Positions 9,626 to 19,639 of a stretch of 64,000 nucleotides of DNA are shown piece after piece. The stretch is from an uncultured Christensenella sp. (GTDB taxonomy: Bacteria; Bacillota; Clostridia; Christensenellales; Pumilibacteraceae): contig CATLGX010000002.1 in the NCBI GenBank assembly GCA_949948785.1, forward strand, positions 1-64,000, read 5' to 3'. Made by a program: the position numbers and the translations under genes. Under the pieces are notes generated by a model. It made no database searches, was not told the origin of the DNA, and saw only the letters and a list, made by a program, of their open reading frames with translations. Every line of letters starts with the position of its first letter. Position 1 is the stretch's first letter.

Positions 9626-12600
9626 TTAGCTTTTACTTATAGTTCCGTCGGTGCATGTAACAGTGTAATTGCCTGTATTAGAATTCCAAGAACTTTCTTT
9701 TGAGATAGCGTTCCACTGTGCCATTGTTCCGTTAAAGGTTATGCTCGTTAAGCTGCTGCAATTATAGAATGCCTCACCCCCGATACTCGTTACGCTGTCC
9801 GGTATCGTTATACTCGTTAAGCCGCTGCAATCCTCGAAAGCAGAACTCCCGATACTCGTTACGCTGTTCGGTATAGTTATGCTCGTTAAGCTACTGCAAC
9901 CGGAGAATGCACTACTCTCGATACTCGTCACGCTCTCCGGTATCGTTATGCTCGTAAGTCCGCTGCAACCATTGAACGCGCGACTTATGATAGTCGTACC
10001 ACTTATGATTTCTACAGATTTCAATGCGGAATTGTTTATATAACTGCAAGCAATAGCAGGTGTTTTTGCCGTTTCGATAGGGCAATCCTCGAAAGCAGAA
10101 CTCTCGATACTCGTCACGCTCTTTGGTATCGTTATGCTCGTTAAGCTACTGCAACCGTAGAATGCTCGATACCCGATACCCGTTACACTGTCCGGTATCG
10201 TTATGCTCCTAAGTCCGTTGCAACGATAGAACGCATAGTTCCCGATACTCGTCACGCTACCGTCGGTAGGTATCACGCTATTATTGCACCCTGTAATCAA
10301 TGTTTTGCTTGCAGTTTCTATTAAGCAATTTTCCATACTGTGATATCTTGTATTGCCGCTTGCTACTGTTATGCTTGTTAAGCTACTGCAATCAAAGAAT
10401 GCATCCCTCCCGATACTCGTCACGCTGCTCGGTATCGTTATGCTTGTAAGTCTGCTGCAATTGTAGAACGCGCTGTCGTAAATAACCTTTGTTTTTTCGT
10501 GTATCGTACAAGAAGTAATAGTCGTATTTTTTGCTTTTATCAACGCTACATACTTATTCGTATTGTTCCCGAGATAATATGCGTTATCGTATTCGTTATA
10601 CCGTAATTTACTGCAACCGGAGAACGCATAACTCTCGATACTCGTTACGCTATCCGGTATCGTTACGCTCGTTAAGCTACTGCAAGCAGAGAATGCTCCG
10701 TACCCGATACTCGTTACGCTGTTCGGTATCGTTATGCTCGTTAAGCTGCTGCAATTCTGGAACGCATAACTCCCGATACTCGTTAAGCTGTTCGGTATCG
10801 TTATGCTCGTTAAGCTGCTGCAATTCTCGAATGCACTTTCTCCGATACTCGTTACGCTGTTCGGTATCGTTATGCTCGTAAGTCTGCTGCAACCGGAGAA
10901 TACATAACTCCCGATACTCGTCACGCCGTTCGGAATGACTAGTTCCCCCGCAATTCTCACACTATTTATATAAAGATTATCCCCATAAGAACAAAATTGA
11001 TCACGAATTCTTAGCAGAGAACCTTCCATATTAATATAACACCACTTACTTATGTCCCCTTGATAATATATATCTATGCCATAATAACTGCTGGTCAATT
11101 TGCCGCACTCCAAAAATACGCCGCTCCCGATACTCGTCACGCTGTTCGGTATCGTTATGCTCTTTAAACTGCTACAACCGTAGAACGCATAACCCCCGAT
11201 ACTCGTTACGCTGCTCGGTATCGTTATGCTCTTTAAACTGCTGCAACCGTAAAACGCACCCTCCTCGATTTTCCGACCACCACCATTATAAATAACCTTT
11301 GTCTTTTCGTGTATCGTACAGGAAGTAATAGACGTATCTTTTGCTTTTATCAACGCTACATACTTATTCGTAGTGTTGCCGAGATAATATGCGTTGTCGT
11401 ACTCGTTATACTGTAATTTACTGCAACCGTCGAATGCTCTGGAAACAATACATGTAACATAATCGGGAATAACGAGAGTATCAACTGTTTTATCTTTTAC
11501 GCCCGTAATCGTAAGCGTTGTCGGTGTGGAAATAAAAGTAAAATTGCTCAATTCGTCATTTACTTTCCACTTAGCCGAGTATGTCTTATTCTCGCTCGGC
11601 ATGGTAAACGTGTAGCTCAAATTATCCGTAAGTTTAGTATTGCCGTCGTACCAGCCAAGCCAAGTGTAGCCGCTGTTCGTGCTTGCGGATATAATTACGC
11701 TGTCGCCGACCTTATAATTCTGTTTAGCCGACGATACAACGCCCGCAGCGCTGTCGCTTTTACCGAGTGTGAGCGAATACATTTTCTTTACTTCAAAACT
11801 TTCGCTGTCGTTAGAAATAAAGTAGTCGGCATTGCTGTCGAACGCAACGACGGTAAAGTCGCCCGCGCCGTTTGCATTATATATCGGGCTGTCGTTGTTT
11901 ACGGTAAAACTCGTTTCCGTTACGGTCATATACGTGTTGTGGTGTTTTATCCTGTACGTGTCGGCATGCGCGACTGCTTGCCACGAAACGGTATATGTGC
12001 AGTCAGCGTTTTCGGTGAGCGTAACAACGGGCGTTTTGAGCCGCTTTTTGCTTATGCCGTAATTTTTAGCCGTAGCGGACTGCCAGCCGTCGCGCGTAGC
12101 AGTAACCGAAACGGTATAATCGCCGGCTTCGAGGTCGGAAAGGTCGTATGTAGTGTATGTTATCGTGCCTTTAAGCGTATTGTTTATGCGCGCTTCGTAA
12201 GCCGTAGCATTTTTCACCACATCCCAAGTCAAAACAGACGTCGCGTTATTAAAATGCACGTCTACATTCCCGAGCATATGGTACGAGTAATATTTTTCCG
12301 TCCATGCCGAGTTTACCGTCGTTTCGCCGTTGCCGTTGGCACGCACTTTTACGGTATAATATCCTGCCGCCACGCTGTTGGGGAACGTCCAGCTCGTAGC
12401 CGTAAGCGATTGTTCGGTAACTTTATTCGTACCCGAAAACACCTCTACTTTATAACCATGCGCATTAGATACGGCGTTCCAAGTAAACACGCCGTCCTCG
12501 GATATGCTTACGCTCGGCGAGTACAGCTGCAAATCGTCGGTGCGTTCCGGCACCCATTCGGCGTAAAGCGTCAATCCCGACTTCGTTACTCTTTTCGACG

Positions 12601-13738
12601 TGTCGAACTTTTCCGAAAGGATATAGCTTCCGTCCGACGTTTGACCGTCGCTGTACCACCAGCCGTTAAAGATATATCCCATGCGCGTCGGAATATAGGT
12701 TATCAATCCGTTCTCGGTGGTTTTTACTGTCAGTTGCGCATTCGGGTAATTGAGCACAAACGTTACGTCGTACTCGGCGATATTTGGCGCCCAGCCCGCA
12801 TAGAGAGTAGTCGCGCCCGTTACGACATCGGTATCGAAATTCCAAAGCGTTGTAGTCGCGCCGTCTTTATACCAGCCAGTAAAAGTATAGTCGGTACGGA
12901 CGGGCTTGTTGGGACGGCTTATCGTTTGGTTGACCGTGCCCGTAACGGTCTTTGTATCTTTTCCGTCAATCTTGCCGCCGTTGGCATTGAATATGACGTT
13001 GTATGTAATTACCGTAAGCCTCGGGATTTCTGTAACGTCGGTCTTTTCGTCGCAACGCGAACAGTGGTGAGATTTGCTCCCTGCATGTTCGGTCGTTGCT
13101 TCTATGTCAACCGTCCACTCGGTCTCCCAAGCGTGTCCGAGCTTTCCAATCACTGTATCCGCAAGCCCGATTTCGGTTTTGCCGTCATTATCCAAAAAGT
13201 ATTTACCGCAAGTACAAGCATAATAAGCGATATTGCCGTTTTGGGTACAACTCGCGGGATTTGCCGAAACGAGCGTCGTCGAATGCGTATGCCCGAGCGG
13301 AGGAGTAACTACGTATCCGCAAACAGTGCACGTCTGTGCGGTTGTCGCAGTAGCCGCCGCACCCGGAATATGCTCGCCGTATCCGTCTTTCTGCGAATTG
13401 ACCGTTACCGTACAGCCGTTTGCCGTACAGTTATGCCAATGGTGCGTAGTTGACTTTTCCCAAGAAGCCGCCCATTTGTGTGTATGTCCTTCGCCCGGCT
13501 TTTTCGCGCCGCAAACGCAGTTGCCGCCGCTAAAATCGTGGCCGCCGATGTTTTTATCCGGCTCGTCGCAGCCCGATACAGAACAATGCTGTTTATGCGT
13601 TCCGTCGCCGTTATCCACCCATCGATAATTGTGCGTATGGGTAGACGTGTCATTTTGACCTGCACAAGCGACAAGCGAAAACACACAAGCGAGTACGCAA
13701 ATAATAGTCATGATAATAACTAAATACTTCCTTTTCAT
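9626..13738 (-). CDS. Large lipoprotein with InlB-type (Flg_new) repeats and C-terminal BspA LRR_5 array
   Basis: MKRKYLVIIMTIICVLACVFSLVACAGQ lipobox; 'FTGWYKDGATTTLWNFDTDVVTGATTLYAGW' repeats; >15 'SITIPNSVTSIG..AF..CSSLT' repeats; GAGG RBS before M at 13738. Confidence 0.88.
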   Translation of the reverse strand: MKRKYLVIIMTIICVLACVFSLVACAGQNDTSTHTHNYRWVDNGDGTHKQHCSVSGCDEPDKNIGGHDFSGGNCVCGAKKPGEGHTHKWAASWEKSTTHHWHNCTANGCTVTVNSQKDGYGEHIPGAAATATTAQTCTVCGYVVTPPLGHTHSTTLVSANPASCTQNGNIAYYACTCGKYFLDNDGKTEIGLADTVIGKLGHAWETEWTVDIEATTEHAGSKSHHCSRCDEKTDVTEIPRLTVITYNVIFNANGGKIDGKDTKTVTGTVNQTISRPNKPVRTDYTFTGWYKDGATTTLWNFDTDVVTGATTLYAGWAPNIAEYDVTFVLNYPNAQLTVKTTENGLITYIPTRMGYIFNGWWYSDGQTSDGSYILSEKFDTSKRVTKSGLTLYAEWVPERTDDLQLYSPSVSISEDGVFTWNAVSNAHGYKVEVFSGTNKVTEQSLTATSWTFPNSVAAGYYTVKVRANGNGETTVNSAWTEKYYSYHMLGNVDVHFNNATSVLTWDVVKNATAYEARINNTLKGTITYTTYDLSDLEAGDYTVSVTATRDGWQSATAKNYGISKKRLKTPVVTLTENADCTYTVSWQAVAHADTYRIKHHNTYMTVTETSFTVNNDSPIYNANGAGDFTVVAFDSNADYFISNDSESFEVKKMYSLTLGKSDSAAGVVSSAKQNYKVGDSVIISASTNSGYTWLGWYDGNTKLTDNLSYTFTMPSENKTYSAKWKVNDELSNFTFISTPTTLTITGVKDKTVDTLVIPDYVTCIVSRAFDGCSKLQYNEYDNAYYLGNTTNKYVALIKAKDTSITSCTIHEKTKVIYNGGGRKIEEGAFYGCSSLKSITIPSSVTSIGGYAFYGCSSLKSITIPNSVTSIGSGVFLECGKLTSSYYGIDIYYQGDISKWCYINMEGSLLRIRDQFCSYGDNLYINSVRIAGELVIPNGVTSIGSYVFSGCSRLTSITIPNSVTSIGESAFENCSSLTSITIPNSLTSIGSYAFQNCSSLTSITIPNSVTSIGYGAFSACSSLTSVTIPDSVTSIESYAFSGCSKLRYNEYDNAYYLGNNTNKYVALIKAKNTTITSCTIHEKTKVIYDSAFYNCSRLTSITIPSSVTSIGRDAFFDCSSLTSITVASGNTRYHSMENCLIETASKTLITGCNNSVIPTDGSVTSIGNYAFYRCNGLRSITIPDSVTGIGYRAFYGCSSLTSITIPKSVTSIESSAFEDCPIETAKTPAIACSYINNSALKSVEIISGTTIISRAFNGCSGLTSITIPESVTSIESSAFSGCSSLTSITIPNSVTSIGSSAFEDCSGLTSITIPDSVTSIGGEAFYNCSSLTSITFNGTMAQWNAISKESSWNSNTGNYTVTCTDGTISKS
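9740..11430 (-). repeat. Tandem ~69-nt (23-aa) LRR-encoding repeats
   Basis: Recurrent 'ccgatactcgttacgctgttcggtatcgttatgctcgttaagctgctgcaa' units. Confidence 0.85.
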
Positions 13739-14202
13739 AAAAACACCTCGCAAATAAAAAAGTGCGCCAACCGAAGTCAACGCACGAAAAACGCAAACTC
13801 CGACTGTCGCCAAACATTATTACGCGGTAAGGGTATAATCCAATACAACACATAAAAGGAATTTGCATTTTTACCAAATTCTACCGGTGTTGTATTGAAT
13901 AAAAATTCTATTAAAATGAAAAATGCCCTTACTCCTAATTAGGGGCTATAATAATGTTTGGCATAATTAGTATAGCATAATGGAAAATAAAAATCAACAC
14001 TTTCATTAAGTATTTTCTTTACCCGCGCAGCAGATAGACAGTTATACCTATTCATAGACATTCTTATTTTAATTACAAATAATTTTTTGATAATCTCGAC
14101 CCAAATGCATGCACTGTATCTATTCTAAACGGTACCGTTGTTCCGTTTAAGATAAAACGAAACACTATCCAAACCCAAAGCAAAGATATAAAGGACGTTA
14201 TA

Positions 14203-14450
14203 ATGCCGTATATAGAACAGGTCGGGAACTACGGAAGCAACGCTCCGTCGCATTGCGAAATAAGCGGCGCCGTCGGCATAAGCAAAAGCAACGTTAGTAA
14301 ATACATAGCGAACATAATGCCCTATTGGCGGCACGGGAAACAAAGGGGGGACTTCTCGACGCAACTGCCGGATGGTTTATTTGCGAGAAGTGCGGAAACG
14401 ACGCCAATAATCTTACACATTTCGAAACGGTAAATTTCCCGTTGTTATAA
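14203..14450 (+). pseudogene. Frame-disrupted small HTH plus zinc-ribbon-like protein remnant
   Basis: Frame 1: 'SHCEISGAVGISKSNVSKYIANIM'; after a G6 run (14345-14350) the -1 frame reads 'GGLLDATAGWFICEKCGNDANNLTHFETVNFPLL*'. Confidence 0.4.
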
Positions 14451-14614
14451 ACCGACGATGATATTAAGTATCAGCTAAAACATCTTGTACCGTTTCGGTC
14501 GCCCCGCCGAAAAAGCATAGGATACATATAGTTTCGCACATTTGTCTATCTATTTCTTCAATTTGCCGTTCTAAAATAATGGGAATTAGCAGTAAAAGAT
14601 GATAAATTAGTTAA

Positions 14615-14857
14615 TGGTTCTTTTTAAACTATCTAGAAGCGCTTGAACTCGAATCAAAACTATTTATAGATTATGTAATCAAAGAAATTAAAGTTTTTAA
14701 TGACAAGATAGAAATAACATTTAATAGCCCAATAAAAACAAGGCCTGACAAAAATCTGGGCTTTTTTATTATGAGTTTTACAAAGAAAATGCTAAAAATA
14801 ATACAGAACAAGCCACACACAAACTATATTGATGTGCAGGTTGAAATATATGTTTAA
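14615..14857 (+). pseudogene. C-terminal remnant of a serine site-specific recombinase
   Basis: Reading frame ending at 14857: 'FFLNYLEALELESKLFIDYVIKEIKVFNDKIEITFNSPIKTRPDKNLGFFIMSFTKK...'; no N-terminal catalytic domain upstream. Confidence 0.5.
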
Positions 14858-15030
14858 ATCGTGGCTAATTTATTCCATGGTGAACTTGACACGATGGCTC
14901 TGGAATGAGATAAAACCATGCAATTAAGAGAAATAAACAAGAATTATGCTCTTGTTTCTTTTGTCTTGTTTGCTATTATGTTTTCATTCCACCTCATGTC
15001 AAGCACCTTTCACGGCATAAAGAAGCCACT

Positions 15031-15801
15031 TTATTTTTTAAAATTGGTTAAATCAATTTTATCGGACATTAGAATAGCAATTAATGATAACCACATATTG
15101 TCATCAAAATTTATTTCTAGACTAAATGTATTTACTAAATTAATAAAATGCTCTATGCAAGTATACATGTTATCATTGTAACTTTTTACATATAATGGAA
15201 TTAAATTCAAAGAATCAAGTTCTTCTTTGCTAAAAATTTGAAAATTCATCTCAATATTAATATTATCAAACTCAACCCGTTTTTTATTAATTAATTCAAT
15301 AACCTTATTATATTGCTCTTTTATAGAATCAGAAATTAATAAATAATTTTCAATAAAAGCCTTGTTCTGTTTATTTGCTTTTTTATAAACTCTATTTAAT
15401 ATCTGCATATTGTTACGAATTATATTGACATCAAGATTATTATTAATCAGAGAGTCTTTAATTTTATACTTTTGTAGCAGGAAACTTTCATTATCATGAT
15501 AATATGCTAAAAACATTGACATCTCCCGTGACAATAAATTTATTTCTCTATTTCTTATAAGTTGTTTCATATGTAAAATTTCTTTTTGACTTGTATTATC
15601 ATTAATTATTTGTACTATAAGTGAAATAATGCTACTAAATAACAAACCAAATACAATACTTATCCATGCAGAAGAAATCCCAAATAAAATTGAATCTGCT
15701 TTAAATTCATATAAACATACTATTAATGCTACTAATGCCGAAAATGAACATACCGATAATATTAATAAAATCCAATATAAACATTTCGGTCTTTTTCTCA
15801 T
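15031..15801 (-). CDS. Hypothetical protein with two N-terminal transmembrane helices
   Basis: 256-aa ORF; two hydrophobic stretches then coiled/charged region; AT-rich. Confidence 0.7.
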   Translation of the reverse strand: MRKRPKCLYWILLILSVCSFSALVALIVCLYEFKADSILFGISSAWISIVFGLLFSSIISLIVQIINDNTSQKEILHMKQLIRNREINLLSREMSMFLAYYHDNESFLLQKYKIKDSLINNNLDVNIIRNNMQILNRVYKKANKQNKAFIENYLLISDSIKEQYNKVIELINKKRVEFDNINIEMNFQIFSKEELDSLNLIPLYVKSYNDNMYTCIEHFINLVNTFSLEINFDDNMWLSLIAILMSDKIDLTNFKK

Positions 15802-15834
15802 GTCTTACTCCTTTTGTGTATTATAACAAAAAAT

Positions 15835-15875
15835 AAAACCCAAATCAAACTTTTAAGGTGTTCGATTTAGGTTTT
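15835..15875 (-). terminator. Hairpin terminator after tRNA-Ser(CGA)
   Basis: Imperfect AAAACCTAAATC / GATTTGGGTTTT stem then ATTTTTTG on minus strand. Confidence 0.55.
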
Positions 15876-15878
15876 GCT

Positions 15879-15967
15879 TGGCGGAGCGGGTGGGATTCGA
15901 ACCCACGAGCCCTTGCGGGCTACCTGATTTCGAGTCAGGCCCGTTATGACCACTTCGATACCGCTCC
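15879..15967 (-). tRNA. tRNA-Ser (anticodon CGA), CCA encoded
   Basis: Reverse complement GGAGCGGTATCGAAGTGGTCATAACGGGC CTGA-CTCGAAA-TCAG ... GGTTCGAATCCCACCCGCTCCGCCA. Confidence 0.95.
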
Positions 15968-16048
15968 GTAAAATTATTTTCAACAATACGATTATACGCG
16001 CCCATGCTCTTTTTGTCAAGTAAATTATTCAATCTTTACTCTCGGTTT

Positions 16049-17581
16049 TCAAACGACAATCCATACTACTTGAAATTTCCACAGTTCGTTTTCGGTAATA
16101 TAACACTGCTTATATTCATCGTTATCGTCAAATTCTCGAAATACGCCGTTTATTGTTATCCCCGACACACATTCTTTTACTTCCGCCGTAAAATACGAGA
16201 CTTCGCTGACGCAATCGACAAACTCCAATATATTCCCGGATAGTCTCACTTCACTGTATTCCACAGTTCGCTCTATTATCTTTAATTCTTCATTTATATT
16301 TATAGCAAAATAATTCTTTTTCGTTTCAAAATAATCGCTACCGTCGAATACAATATATCCGCTTTTGTATTGCACTTCTTTTCCCGCTATTATTCCTCCC
16401 TCGACACCAAGCATATACTCAACTTCTTCATTGTTCAGTTTTGCGCATGTCTTGTCTATTTCTATTACGCCGTTATCGGACACATATACGCCGGTCATAT
16501 CGGGATAAATTCTTACAATACATTTAATCAACCGAGGCAAGCACCCGTCTTTGATAACAACGCCCATCGTTCGATATTCTCCGACTTCGGTATATAATAA
16601 TTCGTCTTTTATATACTCGCCGTCTATCTCAAACAATATTTCTCCGTCCGTCTCAATGCCGTGCGGCGCCCCGTCATATAGAAAACCTTGTTCTATATCT
16701 TGTACGTCCTCATCTCTTCTCTTTGACAAATTTATTTCTATTTCATCTTTTACAATTTCCGCCGTTAAGCTGTTTTCCGAATAATCTCTTTTAATATTCT
16801 CGACGCCTATTATGCTTTCGCAGTAATTGTACTTGTCTATTTCGAGCGTCTCTTGCTCATAAACGGTTACGATTATCTTGTTCTCTTTTGTTGCCACCTT
16901 TATTTTGGGCGCGGCTTGTTCTCTATAAGAAACAACGTATTGTTCATCGTTTATTTTTATTTTGATTTCTCTTCCGCCGATAACCGTTAATTTAAACTGC
17001 CCGATAAATATTTCATGATTTTTTCTTGTTACGGTGTATTTTACGTTATGCGTTCCGCTCTGTATATCTTGCTCGATAAATTCTCTGTATTCTCCGCTAT
17101 TTACAGAAAACATTATTATATCGTCGGCTTCGATGCCGTTCAAATTGGGGATTATCCGTTCACCGCCGATAACTACTATATCTTCCGCGGTAATTGTACT
17201 TATTTCTTTGGGGGTGATTATTATTTTTGCATTTCCGATATAGTCATTAAATCCGTTTCGCTCGACTTTACAAAACACCGTGTATTCGCCGACGTCCGCA
17301 TATGTTATAACTTCGCTCTTCCACGTTTGACCGTCCGTCGAATATCTTACATTATCCGTTTCTTTAATTCCTATTATTTGTATTCCGTGAGCCGCACCAT
17401 CGTAAACGGCCATTTCGGGAACGCAAAATATATCCGTAATTTCCGACTTCTCGGTAAGCGTTTCATGTTTATTTGTATCTCCGTCTTCACTGCATGCAAA
17501 CAATAACGTGCACGATATCGCCACGCAAAAAATAATCGACAGCGCCGCTATCAGAATTATCCGCTTCCCCCGCCGTTCCAT
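16049..17581 (-). CDS. Secreted lipoprotein with MBG/YDG-like repeats
   Basis: Signal peptide and lipobox 'ISCTLLFACS'; repeated 'VYDGAAHGIQI...DVGEYTVFCKVERNGFNDYIG' and 'LYDGAPHGIETDG...EVGEYRTMGVVIKDG'. Confidence 0.75.
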   Translation of the reverse strand: MERRGKRIILIAALSIIFCVAISCTLLFACSEDGDTNKHETLTEKSEITDIFCVPEMAVYDGAAHGIQIIGIKETDNVRYSTDGQTWKSEVITYADVGEYTVFCKVERNGFNDYIGNAKIIITPKEISTITAEDIVVIGGERIIPNLNGIEADDIIMFSVNSGEYREFIEQDIQSGTHNVKYTVTRKNHEIFIGQFKLTVIGGREIKIKINDEQYVVSYREQAAPKIKVATKENKIIVTVYEQETLEIDKYNYCESIIGVENIKRDYSENSLTAEIVKDEIEINLSKRRDEDVQDIEQGFLYDGAPHGIETDGEILFEIDGEYIKDELLYTEVGEYRTMGVVIKDGCLPRLIKCIVRIYPDMTGVYVSDNGVIEIDKTCAKLNNEEVEYMLGVEGGIIAGKEVQYKSGYIVFDGSDYFETKKNYFAININEELKIIERTVEYSEVRLSGNILEFVDCVSEVSYFTAEVKECVSGITINGVFREFDDNDEYKQCYITENELWKFQVVWIVV

Positions 17582-17897
17582 CCTTTGTTTCTATCTTCCT
17601 TTATTTTTATCTTATTATATAATATCTTGCCTTATTTGTCAATGTCTTTCATGAAAATATAATTTGAATAACCGCCTTATAAAATCGCCCCCCTCGTTAT
17701 TGACCGTTTACAAAAAAACGGTGCAAACGACAATACTTTATACAATATATCAAAATGAAGAAACACCAACTATAACGCGTTTCAGCTATTTGTCAATACC
17801 AAATATAATAACGGCATGACAAAAGCGTCCGAAACGTAACGTAACGAACATCGACATCATGCCACTGCCCGACTTTTCAAGTGAAAGTATTACTGCG

Positions 17898-18233
17898 CTA
17901 CTTATTTATCTTCCGCTTAATGAAGAATGCAACAAGGCTTATTATGTATTTAGGCCGAACGTCTTCGGGACGGATTCTTAATCCGAGCAGTTCGTATATT
18001 CTACCGCATATATCGTCTGCCGTCTTTATGGCATACGATATCTCTCGCAATACCGTTTTTGCGCCAAGCGCACAAGTCTCTCCAACCTTTTCGCAGATAC
18101 ACTTTATTGTGGGCATGCCGTCGCACATTGCGCAAAGCACGACCGCGTCCGTGAATCGTTCGAATCCCACTACACTCGGCGCAATTCCCAATTTAACCGT
18201 ATATTCGCCCGCTATTTTGCCGATGTCTGTCAT
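17898..18233 (-). CDS. Stand-alone Spo0A C-terminal (effector) domain-like protein
   Basis: 'KLGIAPSVVGFERFTDAVVL...TIKCICEKVGETCALGAKTVLREISYAIKTA' aligns by eye with this window's Spo0A 'TVGIPAHIKGYQYLREAIKM...[31 protein letters not shown]'. Confidence 0.6.
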   Translation of the reverse strand: MTDIGKIAGEYTVKLGIAPSVVGFERFTDAVVLCAMCDGMPTIKCICEKVGETCALGAKTVLREISYAIKTADDICGRIYELLGLRIRPEDVRPKYIISLVAFFIKRKINK

Positions 18234-18384
18234 TTTATCACCTCTTGTTTTTTCGTTTTTCAGACCGACGTATGGCTAACGTCTACTATTTAAAACGTTG
18301 TTTCTTTTCAAGAGGTTGCGCTTCATTGACTTGTCTATTTAATTTAAACCCGAGCGGTCGCCATGCCGCACGGGTTTTATATTG

Positions 18385-18810
18385 CTACTCCGCGAAATCC
18401 GTGCCCGTAACCGCGCGGATAATATTGGTTATGGCATAGTTAGCCGTTGCGCCGCCGTACACGGTCGGAGCTTCGTAATTAAGCCCGCGTATCCCTTTCT
18501 GCCCGAGCGTATAGCACAGTGCAAACGCTTTGCTTGTGGGATATGCGCCGTCGTACGACGAAAGTCTGCCATGGTCCGATTGCTCGAATACGTATGGCGT
18601 TATGTCGTCCGTTTTCCCGTTTTCCAGCATGACTTCGACTTTATTTACTGAATATATGGGAAATGCCGTAACGATTTCCATATTGCTTTCGAGAACTGTG
18701 CTATCGTCAGCCACCACAAAATGCAAAATCACGGAGATGCACGAACCGCAAAAAGCCGTCGCTCGGAACAAAGAACAACGACTGACAAGAGAATATGTCT
18801 TATCAGTCAA
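18385..18810 (-). CDS. Hypothetical protein, possibly a fragment
   Basis: 141-aa ORF; C-terminal 'YPTSKAFALCYTLGQKGIRGLNYEAPTVYGGATANYAITNIIRAVTGTDFAE' looks protein-like, N-terminus may not be genuine. Confidence 0.35.
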   Translation of the reverse strand: MTDKTYSLVSRCSLFRATAFCGSCISVILHFVVADDSTVLESNMEIVTAFPIYSVNKVEVMLENGKTDDITPYVFEQSDHGRLSSYDGAYPTSKAFALCYTLGQKGIRGLNYEAPTVYGGATANYAITNIIRAVTGTDFAE

Positions 18811-19019
18811 TCAATGCTAAATTGAAATTTGAAACAATATAGAAACATATATGCTATCAATTTTTATAAAAAGAATAATTTCAAACGAAGATATAAATAA
18901 AAATACAAACGAAACAGAGTATACAAAGACTTGGAATAAGCAGGACAAGTAATTAAGTTGAAACTTACTTACCTTTTATGGTATAATTAAAACACAGATA
19001 TTATTTACGGAGGGGTAAT

Positions 19020-19367
19020 ATGTTTAATGAAGTATGTATATATGAAGCGAAACTTACCAAACTTAATGAAATTGAAGAACTTATGAAGGAAGTAGCGGAA
19101 TTTTATTTGAAACAAGACGGAGTTATTGATGTACATTATATAAAACGTACTCACCGACAAAAAGATTTTAATGCAGTTAAAAACGGAGAATTACCTATTC
19201 GTCTTTCAAAATATGTAGGAAAGGTTATATATGTCTTATATTGGGTATTAGAGAACGAAGAGGCACATGCAAGAGTGTCTAAACTCGGTGTAGAAAAATT
19301 TTATAAACGTTGGAATAGATGTTTAACAACCATGCCTAAAATAATTCTGGGTGAAAACATCGTCTGA
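19020..19367 (+). CDS. Small conserved-looking hypothetical protein
   Basis: 115-aa ORF; ggagggg RBS 5 nt upstream of ATG. Confidence 0.65.
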   Translation: MFNEVCIYEAKLTKLNEIEELMKEVAEFYLKQDGVIDVHYIKRTHRQKDFNAVKNGELPIRLSKYVGKVIYVLYWVLENEEAHARVSKLGVEKFYKRWNRCLTTMPKIILGENIV

Positions 19368-19639
19368 CTTATAACTTACGGTTTACCGTACAATCATTAC
19401 AGCAAAAACAAAATATTCAATTAAGGAAAAGACAAAGGCGCTTTGAAACTTTTCAAAGGGCCTTATGTGTTGTTATTCAGCGATGTTTCCTTGAGCATCA
19501 CGCTTTTGCGTCAAATATGTCGGGATTCTTATCCATTAAAACCGTTATCTTCGTATTATCATCAATAAACCCCATTGAAATTATTTACAGGACCAAATAC
19601 GACGACGTTTGCAAGAGAAGCAGTAATCTAAAATAGATT

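Noticed and set aside
9740-11430. CRISPR-like periodic repeats
   Set aside because: Period encodes in-frame 23-aa LRR_5 units of a long ORF; no unique spacers, no cas genes.
11939-13453. 504-aa plus-strand ORF
   Set aside because: Antisense to the BspA-like lipoprotein; Arg/Val/Tyr-rich, no domain pattern, no RBS. Artefact of codon usage.
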